Below are positions 53,218 to 62,807 of a stretch of DNA of 64,000 nucleotides, in pieces (the first letter of the stretch is position 1; each line of letters starts with the position of its first letter). A program made the position numbers and the translations under genes. The notes under the pieces are model-generated. The model did no database searches. It worked only from the letters and a program-made list of their open reading frames with translations, and was not told the origin of the DNA. Source of the DNA: Galdieria partita (taxonomy: Eukaryota; Rhodophyta; Bangiophyceae; Galdieriales; Galdieriaceae); assembly GCA_025991245.1 (NCBI GenBank), contig BQMJ01000019.1, positions 144,001 to 208,000 on the forward strand, written 5' to 3'.

Positions 53218-54294
53218 TTACAATTCAACAAGTTCTTTGGAAGGAGCTCGTTCTGGTACATTACCTAATTGAAATAAGGAGGCACGATAATGCTGCATAT
53301 CTTCTTGGCTCAGTTTTGTATCATTTTGCTCCAACGAAGAATCAATGTTTACAGTTATCTCATGCGTACTCTCAGGTAAAGTTTGTTGCTTCATTTGTTC
53401 TGTAGTGTTCGCAAAATGGGAAAACTGTTCTGTTTGGGAGCTCATATTGGCATTTTCATTGCGTTGAGGGAAATCCTGAAACATGGTTGAATATCCATTA
53501 TTTTGCGAAGAATGTGGAGCAGAAAATATTGACATACCACCTTGATTGTTCATATTGGAACCAAAAGTATTGGCTGCTTGAAATGGATGGCTATTCGAGT
53601 TAACCGATGTCGTCCTTCCAAAAGGATCCTTTGGATTCGTTCCAGTTGTTGTAGTATTCCGACTCGCTGAATTGGAAAATAGAGTACTTTGTCTATTTCT
53701 ATATTCTGCAGCAAGATCTCTTTCCCTCTGCACAATCTCATTCAGTCCAATTCCTTGCAAGGCAGCAGCATATGCTTCTGCTCTTAATTCCTCAAATGAA
53801 ATGTCACCTTCAAATATATTCGGATTGCCCTCTAAACCGTAACAGGTAAAAGGCCAAGACACTTCCATCGCATCACTCTCTGCCTCCTTTGTCCAATTAC
53901 CACTTCTCTGCAAAGTATTCTCTGGATAATTAGCTCTTCCTCTACCACGATGATAACTAACTCTACCACGACCTCTTGCATCTTCGTTTGACCCCGAAAC
54001 GTCCATCGCCACAACGCTTCGTTGAGGACGATAAAAACCGTTACCCGAAGGTTTGGTAAACGAACGAAAAGGTTCTGAACTCACTCCTTGTCCAAAGTCA
54101 TTCCTTTTGTAGTTTCCGAAACTATTTGAAAAAGAAGATGGACTTGTTCTTGTTTGAAAAGGATCATTCCACTCTCCTGGTCCCTTTTTTGAAAAGCCAA
54201 AACTGCCTTGGGAAGCATTCTGCAAGGGATGTTCATTCTTACAGTTTCTTCCGAATTTGCAGTTACCACGAAGGAAATATTTGCATACAACCAT
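53218..54294 (-). CDS. NUP42: CCCH zinc-finger nucleoporin NUP42-like
   Basis: Single exon, 358 aa. The N-terminal CCCH finger (CKYFLRGNCKFGRNCKNEH, Cys-X7-Cys-X5-Cys-X3-His) is at residues 4-22, as in human NUPL2/NUP42 and yeast Nup42/Rip1. The middle is Asn/Ser/Phe-rich with FG-type repeats (GSFGFSKKG, SFGNYKR, FGSNMNNQG) and RGG-like spacers (ARGRGRVSYHRGRGRAN). The conserved C-terminal segment (RASLFQLGNVPERAPSKEL) is the Gle1-binding motif, matching the FTLGKIPxxPPPKEL pattern. The family sits on the cytoplasmic side of the pore and helps DDX19/Gle1 release mRNA. It starts 95 bp from the divergent Obg gene. Confidence 0.88.
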   Translation of the reverse strand: MVVCKYFLRGNCKFGRNCKNEHPLQNASQGSFGFSKKGPGEWNDPFQTRTSPSSFSNSFGNYKRNDFGQGVSSEPFRSFTKPSGNGFYRPQRSVVAMDVSGSNEDARGRGRVSYHRGRGRANYPENTLQRSGNWTKEAESDAMEVSWPFTCYGLEGNPNIFEGDISFEELRAEAYAAALQGIGLNEIVQRERDLAAEYRNRQSTLFSNSASRNTTTTGTNPKDPFGRTTSVNSNSHPFQAANTFGSNMNNQGGMSIFSAPHSSQNNGYSTMFQDFPQRNENANMSSQTEQFSHFANTTEQMKQQTLPESTHEITVNIDSSLEQNDTKLSQEDMQHYRASLFQLGNVPERAPSKELVEL

Positions 54295-54389
54295 CTCTTA
54301 GATAAATAGACTCTTAATATTCCAGCTTGAACTAGTCACTCGGCGAAACTCCCATACACTCCATTGTTGACAAGTAATTGGAGAAAGTA

Positions 54390-55997
54390 ATGCTGTTCGT
54401 GTTCCCTATTGTGGTATTGAAGACTTGCACTCATAAGTTGAAGGAAATAAGGAGTAGAACGCTACTACAAAAACATCGTTATGTTTCGAAGCATCTTGAT
54501 AGTGAACAAAGACTGCATTTTGTTTGTTGCCCTAGAGCGAGTTTCACAGAGAACAAGACGCAACCCCAATTGTTTTTCAGAGAAGAACTACCCGATAGTT
54601 TGTTAAGTAGAGACGGTATAGTAGAAGAAGACAAACTTGAAACGAATGATCTGGAGTGGCGTTTTCTTGATCGTTGTCGAATATTTGTAAAAGGTGGAAG
54701 TGGTGGAAATGGTTGTGTAGCTTTTCGAAGGGAGAAAAGTGTGCCAAGAGGTGGCCCAGCTGGTGGAAACGGTGGTCGTGGCGGTCACGTTTTTCTTGTA
54801 GCTAGTGCTGGAGACAAGACTTTGGCAAGGTTTCGAAGTCATGTGCACTTTGAAGCTTCCACAGGGAAGAACGGCTTGGGAAAGAACTGTCATGGGAAAA
54901 GCGGCAAAGACTTGAAATTAGTTGTACCTGTTGGTACTATTGTCAAAGATGGAAAGACAGGACAAGTTTTGGCAGATTTGAATAAGGCTGGTAGTGAAGT
55001 GCTCGTGTGTAAAGGTGGCCAAGGAGGAAGAGGGAATTATGCCTTTAAAACGGAAAGGAACAAGGCCCCATTTTTTGCCGAGAAAGGAGCCAAAGGTGAG
55101 AGCCGCAGCATACAATTGGAGCTGAAGCTGGTGGCAGATGTTGGCTTGGTTGGCGTTCCCAATGCCGGTAAGTCAACTTTGTTAGCACGCTGTACCAACG
55201 CAAAGCCAAAGATAGCGGACTATCCGTTTACTACCATTGTTCCTAACCTTGGAGTTGTTGAGCTTGATAGTGGTGACAATTTTGTGGTCGCGGACATTCC
55301 TGGATTACTGGAAGGTGCACACAAAGGTGTTGGCCTTGGGGTTGCTTTCTTGAGACATGTTGAGCGCTGTCGTTTACTTGTTCATGTCGTGAATGGAGAC
55401 TCACCGGATCCTGTAGGCGACTATGAAGCCATTCGACAGGAACTCGCTTTATTCAATCCATCCCTTGTAGATAAACCTGAAGTTATTGTTCTAAATAAGA
55501 TAGATCTTGCACATGTTTCGAACCAGGCTTTGGAACTTGAACGAAAATTAAAGGATCGAAGTGGTCATTGTCGAATAATGTCTATAAGTGCGGCTACTGG
55601 AGAAAATATCCAACTTTTATTACGGAAGACTTTTCTTTTATTAGATACTTTAGAAAAGCGAGTTGAAAATTTTTCGCAAAGCAGTACAGGACAAAGTGTA
55701 GTGGAATGTTACAGAAGACAAGAGGAGCCCATAAGAGTGGAACGTGTTGGTACAAGGGAATGGAGAGTTTATGGAACAAAGATACAACTGGCTACAGAAA
55801 TGACAAACTGGAAATATTATGAAGCTGTGGAACGTTTTCAGCGTATTTTGGAAGCTACTGGTACAACCACTGCTCTGGAGCAAGCAGGTGCTGTTAGTGG
55901 TGATAAAGTTTGGGTGGGAGAGGAAATATATTTTATGTATTATCCACATGAGAACATTTATTATAGTATGGCCATAGCAGATGGTCATATAGATTGA
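54390..55997 (+). CDS. OBG: Obg-family GTPase, organelle-targeted
   Basis: Single exon, 535 aa. Residues 1-90 form a targeting extension. The glycine-rich Obg fold follows (CRIFVKGGSGGNGCVAF, GGPAGGNGGRGGHV, CHGKSGKDL, VCKGGQGGRGN). The G domain has G1 GLVGVPNAGKSTLL, G2 region DYPFTTIVPNLGVV, G3 DIPGLLEGAHKGVGLG, G4 LNKIDL and G5 ISAATGEN. A C-terminal OCT-like region ends the protein (VERVGTREWRVYGTKIQLATEM, in parts VERVGTREWRVYG and LATEMTNW). Bacterial Obg binds the 50S subunit and is essential for its assembly. A plastid-targeted relative of ObgC type is the likeliest role; a mitochondrial ObgH is the alternative. The ATG at 54390 is the first in frame. Confidence 0.9.
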   Translation: MLFVFPIVVLKTCTHKLKEIRSRTLLQKHRYVSKHLDSEQRLHFVCCPRASFTENKTQPQLFFREELPDSLLSRDGIVEEDKLETNDLEWRFLDRCRIFVKGGSGGNGCVAFRREKSVPRGGPAGGNGGRGGHVFLVASAGDKTLARFRSHVHFEASTGKNGLGKNCHGKSGKDLKLVVPVGTIVKDGKTGQVLADLNKAGSEVLVCKGGQGGRGNYAFKTERNKAPFFAEKGAKGESRSIQLELKLVADVGLVGVPNAGKSTLLARCTNAKPKIADYPFTTIVPNLGVVELDSGDNFVVADIPGLLEGAHKGVGLGVAFLRHVERCRLLVHVVNGDSPDPVGDYEAIRQELALFNPSLVDKPEVIVLNKIDLAHVSNQALELERKLKDRSGHCRIMSISAATGENIQLLLRKTFLLLDTLEKRVENFSQSSTGQSVVECYRRQEEPIRVERVGTREWRVYGTKIQLATEMTNWKYYEAVERFQRILEATGTTTALEQAGAVSGDKVWVGEEIYFMYYPHENIYYSMAIADGHID

Positions 55998-56201
55998 GGA
56001 GAGTGTGATAGCTAGTTAGTTTTAGTCAAATTCTATGGAAGTGAGAGACATTTGTAAGGTTGTACATACTTCTTATGAGCAATATAATCAAGCAATGGAT
56101 CCTTATTTCAAAATGTGGAAAGTTGCGTTCCATGAAAAGTTGATTTGGATATTTTGTGAGGGACACTGCTGGATCGATTCGTTGTTGTTTGCGGTGGTGA
56201 T

Positions 56202-56794
56202 ATGCCGCCTCAGGAATTGTTAAGTAGCCAAGACAGTGAACAAGAACTGCTTTTGGAAAACTTCAAAGCAGCAGCTAACTGCTTGACAAACTTATACAGA
56301 AACTCTCTGAATGTAGAAAAGAGAGCGAAAAATTTGGGAGTTCAGTATGCTCTAGAAAGTGTCCTTTCTTGGGTAACAACCACTTGGAAAGCTTCGTTTT
56401 CTTAATACTTATTGTCTTTTAGGTAGGAGAACAAGCTTCAACGGGTAAACAAACTGTTTCTTTGGAGGAACTTGTTAGCTTCTGTTATCAACTGAGTGAC
56501 CAATTGGGATCGGGCGAGGTAATGGAGAACAACTTGAGGTTGCGTTTTGGGGAAAGAAGGTCGGATGTTAACCTAGATAATCATATTCTTGTGGAACAAG
56601 CAAGTGGTACTGACAAAAACTATTCAGAAATTGACCAAGCCAACGTCGCGTCCGCACCTAATGGGCACGGACTCGAAAGAAAACGTTCAAGAAGAACTTA
56701 TGAAGCTGAATTTGCCTCACAAGGAGTCGGACCCGTTTTTTCTGATTGGACTAACAAAGAATGGAATGGGGAGAATAGGCTTTATCGTCCTTGA
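56202..56794 (+). CDS. HAPSTR1 (C16orf72)-like protein
   Basis: Exons 56202-56372 and 56423-56794, with a 50-nt intron, give 180 aa. The segment FKAAANCLTNLYRNSLNVEK, then LGVQYALESVLSWV, then SLEELVSFCYQL aligns by eye with human HAPSTR1 (QNAATAVTNLYKES, GIQIGYQRRNKDVLAWV, REDLISFL). The C-terminal half is polar with a basic cluster (RKRSRRTYEAEF), comparable to the nuclear signal of the family. HAPSTR1 works with the ubiquitin ligase HUWE1 in stress signalling. An upstream exon is likely: an ATG at 56035 opens MEVRDICKVVHTSYEQ and later WKVAFHEKLIWIF, similar in place to the human N-terminus. I could not find a phase-correct join. The stop is 67 bp from the convergent kinesin stop. Confidence 0.6.
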
Positions 56795-56861
56795 AAAAAT
56801 TTTATATTTGTGAATTGTATAAACGTAATCACTACTCCAAACAATGAAGACAGAAGAGCAT

Positions 56862-59800
56862 TTATTGAGTCTCATTTGAAATTATCCGAAGTGGAGGACG
56901 AGGTGGTTTCCTTTTTGTTCTCCAATTTTGATCTTCTTGATACAACTGTTGCTTCCATAAACAAAACTTTTCTTCTAATTCCAAACGATGAAGATCTCGC
57001 TTTTTGACTTCCTTTCGGAGTCTACTAGACTCTTCTAACAGCTGCCGTCGTTCCTAGAGAAAACATACGAGTTAAGACAAATTTTCGATGCATAAAAACA
57101 TATATCTGTGTGTAGATTCTCACATTTTGCAGATCCTCTACTTGTCTATTGAGTCTGGCAACTTGTTCTTGTAAAGCATGACTATCAGCTTGTAAACGAA
57201 CTAGTTGGCGACCATCTTCAAAGTTGGTGCCTTTACAAGAGGCAACAGCCAACTCTTCAACCTTACGAAGCTCATCATTGACTCGTTTCAACTCTGCATC
57301 TCTTCGCTCCAACTTGTGCTTCAACTTGCCAATCACACCATTGTCTTCCACGAGATTCTAAATAGCAAATAACTAATCAGCCAAGGATATAATACTTTAT
57401 CTTACTCGATAGGAATTCTCCAGTTGCTCAATCTTAAGGTCTCTTTGATGAATAGTCTCCAATAACTTCCTTTTCTCCTTATAAAACTTTCCCAGTTCTT
57501 GATTTGTTCTTTCAAATTCTTGCTTCAACAAAGAATTCTGGTCATCTCCTGCAGTTCCAATAAACCAAAAAGGCTCAAGAAGAAAAAAGAAGTGATACAT
57601 ACCCTCAATGGGAAGCAAACTTATGACCTCAGAAGATTTGATACGAAGTGAAGGGACTAAAGTATCACAAGAAGGCTTACAAATATCCCGCACTTCTTTA
57701 GACAGATCCAACTCAATCGATAATTGTTGTTTTTCCTTCCAAAGAAGTTCCAAACGCTCTTTTAGCGCAAGAATGGTATGCGAACATTCAGTCACTTCTC
57801 GTTCAAAGTGACGTCGTTCATTGTCAACTGACTCCAATCGACTCAGCAGTTCCGAATAAAGGACCGAGATCCTCTCAATTTCGGAATCCTTCTCTTGTAA
57901 CAACTCTTTCCACTGTTTTGCATCTTGTACATATTTCTCTTGGTTCTCCTCCAATTTACAGTAATACTGTTGAGTCTTTTTCTCTTCATCAGTGAGTGAA
58001 ACTTGTAACTGCTCGATTGCAACTTTCGACTGTTCCAGCTATTCCGAAATAAATTTAAAATATTTATAGAAAAATAGTCCATACCTGTAAATGTGCTTCC
58101 GTGAGTTGTTCATAATAACTGTTTCGCTCCTTCTCAAATTCTATCCGTTCTTCATCACGACGACTTTGCAACTCGATATACGAACTGTCCAGCAAGTGTA
58201 TCCTTCCCTCCAAATCTTCCGCATTTCTAGCTAGACTCTCCTTAGTTGCAGAAATTTCTTCCAGCTTCTCATGCAAGGACATTACGTGCTGTTGCAACTG
58301 ATCATTCTCTTGTCGCAGCAACTCGTTTTGATCATTCATCTTGGATAACTCTTCTCTACTCCGGTCTAAGTCCTTTCGAAAATTCTCAACTAATTCTCTT
58401 GTTTCATCCAGTTTCGTCAGCAACGTCTTATTCTCAAATATGACTTCATTCTTTTCCTTTTCAACAGTTTGTAGTTCTTCCAGAGTCTTCTCTCTATCTT
58501 TCGTCAAGTTTTCCAGTTTATTTTCCAAGTTGCTCACTTGCAATGAGTTTTCCTTCTGTTTCGAAGAAGCGCTCTTCAATTTCACATTTTCGGCTTCAAG
58601 CTTTCGCAACTGTTTCTGGAGATTTTTCAGCTCTCTTTCCAGTTGCTGCTTCTCTGATACTGATTGCGAACAGAGTACTTTTGAGGACCGACATTTAGAT
58701 TCCAACTCTGTGACTTTCTGTTTCAAGGAATCATTTTCTTTTAAAATAGACTGACTTCCATTGGGAAGCGTTGCTGTATGATACGTTTCCAACTGTGATG
58801 TCTTTTTAGATATTTCTGCTTCCAAAGCACTAATTTTGCCTTCCAGTTCTTCCTTTTGCTTCTGCAATTCAAGTAATTTCTCATCTTGTTTGCCATTACA
58901 TTGCTCCAACAGTTTGTACTTCGAGGCAGAAGATCTTTCCAACTCACTTTGGCTTACATTGTTCAATAGATCCGTAACAACATTTTCTGAAACTCGAAAA
59001 CAATACTCATTGTATAACTCATTATACCGCTTTTTATAGGAAACATTCTCCATTTCTAGCAACTCGTAGCAGTTTGTTACCTGTACAAGTTGCCTCTTCA
59101 AGCAATCTTTTTCATTCTCTTCTTCTTTGAGAGCATTTTCTAGAGACAACAAATAACTTTCCATGTGTTCGTTTGTATCAAATGAAGCATGAACGTAAGA
59201 AACGATAGTGTTATCGCATGGAAACTCCATTGAGAAAGAGGAGTGGTGAGTTGAGATCTTTCGCAGCTTTGACAAGTGCTGTCCAAAGCTGATACAACCG
59301 TCATTCATCCTCTTCCGACTAGCAGAATAACCATTTTCTGACACTGTCTTTTCACTCGAAACATTTTCTTGTGTTGTATTTTGGCCACTTTCATAAGATA
59401 ACGATCTTTCTCCGCTTTGGCCATCTTGTAGTTTTGACAATTGAAGACGCAACATTTCTATTTCCTTACGATAGTTCGACAACATAGCCTTATCGTCTAA
59501 AATTTCATTGCAATGTGCGTTAATCTTTACCTTTTTTGCTCTGCTTGCAAACTTAAGTGTTGAATGAGTTTCTTCAACATGCACAGCAGCAGGTGTAACC
59601 GCACAAATAACTGTTGTCTTTGAATTACCACCTAATGCAGGTTGCAAGATTCTAGTGAGCTTGGAATCTCGATATGGTATATGGCTATTAACGCCTTCAC
59701 ACAACTTATTAATGACAGTTCCTAACGTAAGCAGGCTTTTGTTTATATGCATGCCTTCCTTTAGTCTTGATCCTTCGGCACCTGTTTGGGAAACGCGTTC

Positions 59801-60598
59801 CGAACCAGCCAAGTCAACTAAAGTTAGAGTGCTTGCTCTCACAGAAAGTCCATCACTTTCAATGTCTCTATTCCTTTCACGAGACTCAATAAAGACAGTA
59901 AATATCGTATGTGAACGTGAAGAACGTTCATTCATGTTGGTAGAACCTATCGTTCTGTTATTTTCTCCTTTTTTCATTATCTCGAGAACAGTTTCAGGAC
60001 TATCAACGACTTCTTCTTTTGCATCTACGAACACCCTTCCATTGAAATCTTCATGTACCTTGAGATTTTCATTATTTGGTGCCAATAAATCTCTGATATT
60101 TTCGTTATATATTTCGATATAGGATACTCTTAACAAGAACTCTCTTTCATCTATCTTGTCGAGGCGTTCGAAAACTTGATAGATGGAAAGTGGAATGATT
60201 CCTCTATCCTCAGATGTACCTAGCATTGTATGTGTCTTTCCTGATGAGGTTTGTCCATACGCGAAAATAGTGCCGTTATAACCATCGACTACTGAGTCAA
60301 CAACAGAACTAGCAGCTTCTTCGAAAACAACTGCGTTATTATCTTCAGGCGTAAATATTCTGTCAAACGCGTACGAACAATACGACAACGGTTTCCCACC
60401 GTGGCATTGTGTTATTTGATTTCCACATATTTGCCAAGATAGATTTGTGGTTTTTACTAATTCACGCTCTCTGACATTTAAGGGTCTCACTCTGATATAA
60501 ACTTTCAATGTATCGGTCTTGGAAATATTAGTATGATCGATATTCACGGGACTCGAGCTACTTCTTCCTTCTCTCTCCATACAAGGAAGGACTTCCAT
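56862..60598 (-). CDS. Kinesin-7 (CENP-E-like) motor protein
   Basis: Five exons (60598-58085, 58038-57603, 57548-57406, 57357-57124 and 57053-56862) give 1172 aa. The motor domain spans about residues 30-370, at the N-terminus, so it is plus-end directed by family. Its motifs are P-loop GQTSSGKTHTM (about residues 115-125), switch I NERSSRSHTIF and switch II LVDLAGSER. Further landmarks are YRDSKLTRILQPALGGNSKT and the neck FASRAKKVKINA. The kinesin-7 family drives chromosome congression. Most of the rest is coiled coil rich in Leu, Glu and Lys, ending in a basic Pro-rich tail (KRKPPRPPLRII). Downstream exons continue the coiled coil in frame, supporting the four introns of 46, 54, 48 and 70 nt. 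It is shorter than animal CENP-E. Confidence 0.92.
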
Positions 60599-62021
60599 TA
60601 AAGAATCCGTTTCAAACGGAGGCGGGCTTCAAATCGCACAATCCCCCAATGTTTAGATTTGGCGTTATGTAAACGACATTTTCTGTTACTCGTGATTTCA
60701 ACTTTCTCCAAAGGACGTTTTGAACAAAGCACGATACTTGTATGAAGGGTCAGCTTCGCTTGACATAAACGTGTTTGTTTATCTAGTCCTTCCAAAGTAG
60801 TAGAATATGTTCTTGACGCACACAGTGCAACCAGCCTTTAACACAGAGGCTTACTTTTTCTACAAAACACTTAAGACATTCTTCTTAAGTTCCGACGTTG
60901 CTTTCATAGTGGGTTTAAATGTCTTCAAAATCCTTTAGTTTTGTTCACTGTCGTTAGTAGTACTTTCTGAGACAATCTTGAACCCCAGAAATTATCTTGC
61001 CTTCTAAAGAGCCAGTGTACAAATAAATGGGGCTGAGATGCAAGTGTCCAACCACTTCCTTTTCAATCTATTAGAGAGGCTAAAACTCGATTACATTTCA
61101 TATGCACAAACTGTTGAACTGATACTACTTTCGAATCGTTCTCAGGGCATCTTGAGCTATTTCTAACATTTCGACTTGAGTCTTTCAGATCTATAGCTCT
61201 TAGAAAGTACAAGCAAGAAACAACTTTAGTCGAAGAAGTAAACTTTGTTTCCTCTTCCTTGGTTTTACCTAAACCTTTCAATTCGTGTCTTACAGAGTCA
61301 AAACTCTTTCCGATAAATTGAACACTCGTAGTTTCACTTTGTATGAAAAGTCGAAACTATTTGGTTTACAGAAACATGTTAAGGTCCTGTCTCAAACTTT
61401 TTTGTGCAACTGCGAAGGAGAAACTCTACATTTCATTGTCAACTGTTGCTTCGTTACATTACTTCGTAGAATTTGATAAAATTTTTGTTGTGATTCACCA
61501 TCAACATGTCTAAAACTATCACAAATAAAATCCACCATTCACAAATACTGGTTACACGACTAAGAACTAGTTGACAGAACATGTATTTCTACAAGTTTAT
61601 TTTGTCTGTGAGTGGCTTTTAGAACTTTGGAGGTGGTTGAGAAATAAACAAAAGTTGGTCTTTGAAATAAAGAAAACCTTACTCAGCCTCGACGAATTGT
61701 TCATTGAGCCGCATAATAACAAACTAAGAAGTTCCTTTCCAGCCATGGAGACAGCTTGTCGTTTCAACGTGAACATGACTAGGCAAATCTTTCAATTCTA
61801 TTCCACTCTTAAAGTGGTTTATATATGACATGTAGAAAAAAAGATATTTGCGCCAAAATCCAAATATCTGTGAACTGGGCATCATTTGATCTCCACCACA
61901 GAAATCGAAATCAAAGGCAGAGTGGCAACCAAAGCACCGATTTTGTTCAGTTCGTAACACATATTTTATTGTTGCGTAATTCACTACTGACATTTTGTGG
62001 TTTTGGATTCACAGGAAGCCA
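60599..62021. other. 1.4 kb without a recognised gene
   Basis: Lies between the divergent kinesin-7 and the bacterial-type 184-aa gene, so it holds both promoters. Several frames of 60-90 aa occur on both strands (for example 61063-61281 minus, 61571-61828 plus), but none has an ATG-plus-splice structure or family resemblance I can defend. No tRNA, repeat or element fragment was seen. Confidence 0.45.
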
Positions 62022-62628
62022 ATGACCTTGTGCTCCAAACAGCAAGTCTGGAAAGAAGTAGAGAAACCTATGGAAGTGGAACGGAGGACTGTTTCGCTCA
62101 AAGCTTTGTATATAGTATATGATGCAGATGGAACGGTCGCAGGAGAATTGCTCTATCTTCTTCGAAAGTGGTTTGGCAAAGGTCACTGTGCTGCTTGCGA
62201 TATTACCCATGGTCCAAGAAAAGTAAAACCAGAGTGGACAATACTTCAAAGGACGGGTTGGCTGGGTGTTCCTCTCTTTAATATTCATCGAGACGAAATG
62301 GAACCAAAGGTATATGCTATGTCTTTTGTTTTTCTGATTCAGAGTCTAACTTGACATATAGCTACGATCAACCGTTAGTTGTGCTTTGCCCTGTGTCGCA
62401 GCTTTGGTAGACAATGGTGACTATCTTTTGTTGCTTCAACCAAATGACTTGGAAAGTTGCGAAGGACAAGTCTCCAGGTTGCAAGAAAAAATTGTCGAAG
62501 CTCTGAAGGACTTTGGCTTTCAAGTGAACGAGTCTTGCACAACTGTAGAGAAAAGTGACCTATCTGACACTTGCTCCACGATGTTGGAGAGACCGAAAGA
62601 CGAAGACGATGCTGTAGTCCCCTTGTAG
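62022..62628 (+). CDS. Bacterial-type uncharacterised protein (CxxC, ALCDITHG-like)
   Basis: Exons 62022-62309 and 62362-62628, with a 52-nt intron, give 184 aa. The core reads ALYIVYDADGTVAGELLYLL, then GKGHCAACDITHGPRKVKPEW, in parts KWFGKGHCAACDITHG, then LGVPLFNIHRDEM, PCVAALVDNGDYLLLL and LQPNDLESCEGQVSRL. This is the layout of a short bacterial family, usually annotated as hypothetical, with a CxxC followed by DITHG and a C-terminal PCV. The CxxC could bind metal or be redox-active (inference). The intron shows it is established in this genome. A plausible extra 5' exon exists because a CACAG acceptor lies just before the ATG. Function unknown. Confidence 0.65.
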
Positions 62629-62807
62629 TTTTCTCAGAAGGTGGTTCTTCTTTAGTTGTTTAATTTCCCGAATTGTTTTTAGGTTCACACAATGTGTGCG
62701 AGTTATAAAGCAAAATGTATAGACCTAATTTTGAACTATAGCGGCCAATAAAGCCCTTTTTTGGAAAGATTATAGATTGAGCGATCAGAATCTTTTTGGA
62801 TAAGAAA

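Noticed and set aside
56810-57007. 65-aa plus-strand frame after the HAPSTR1-like gene
   Set aside because: Antisense to the last kinesin-7 exon, which continues the coiled coil in frame.
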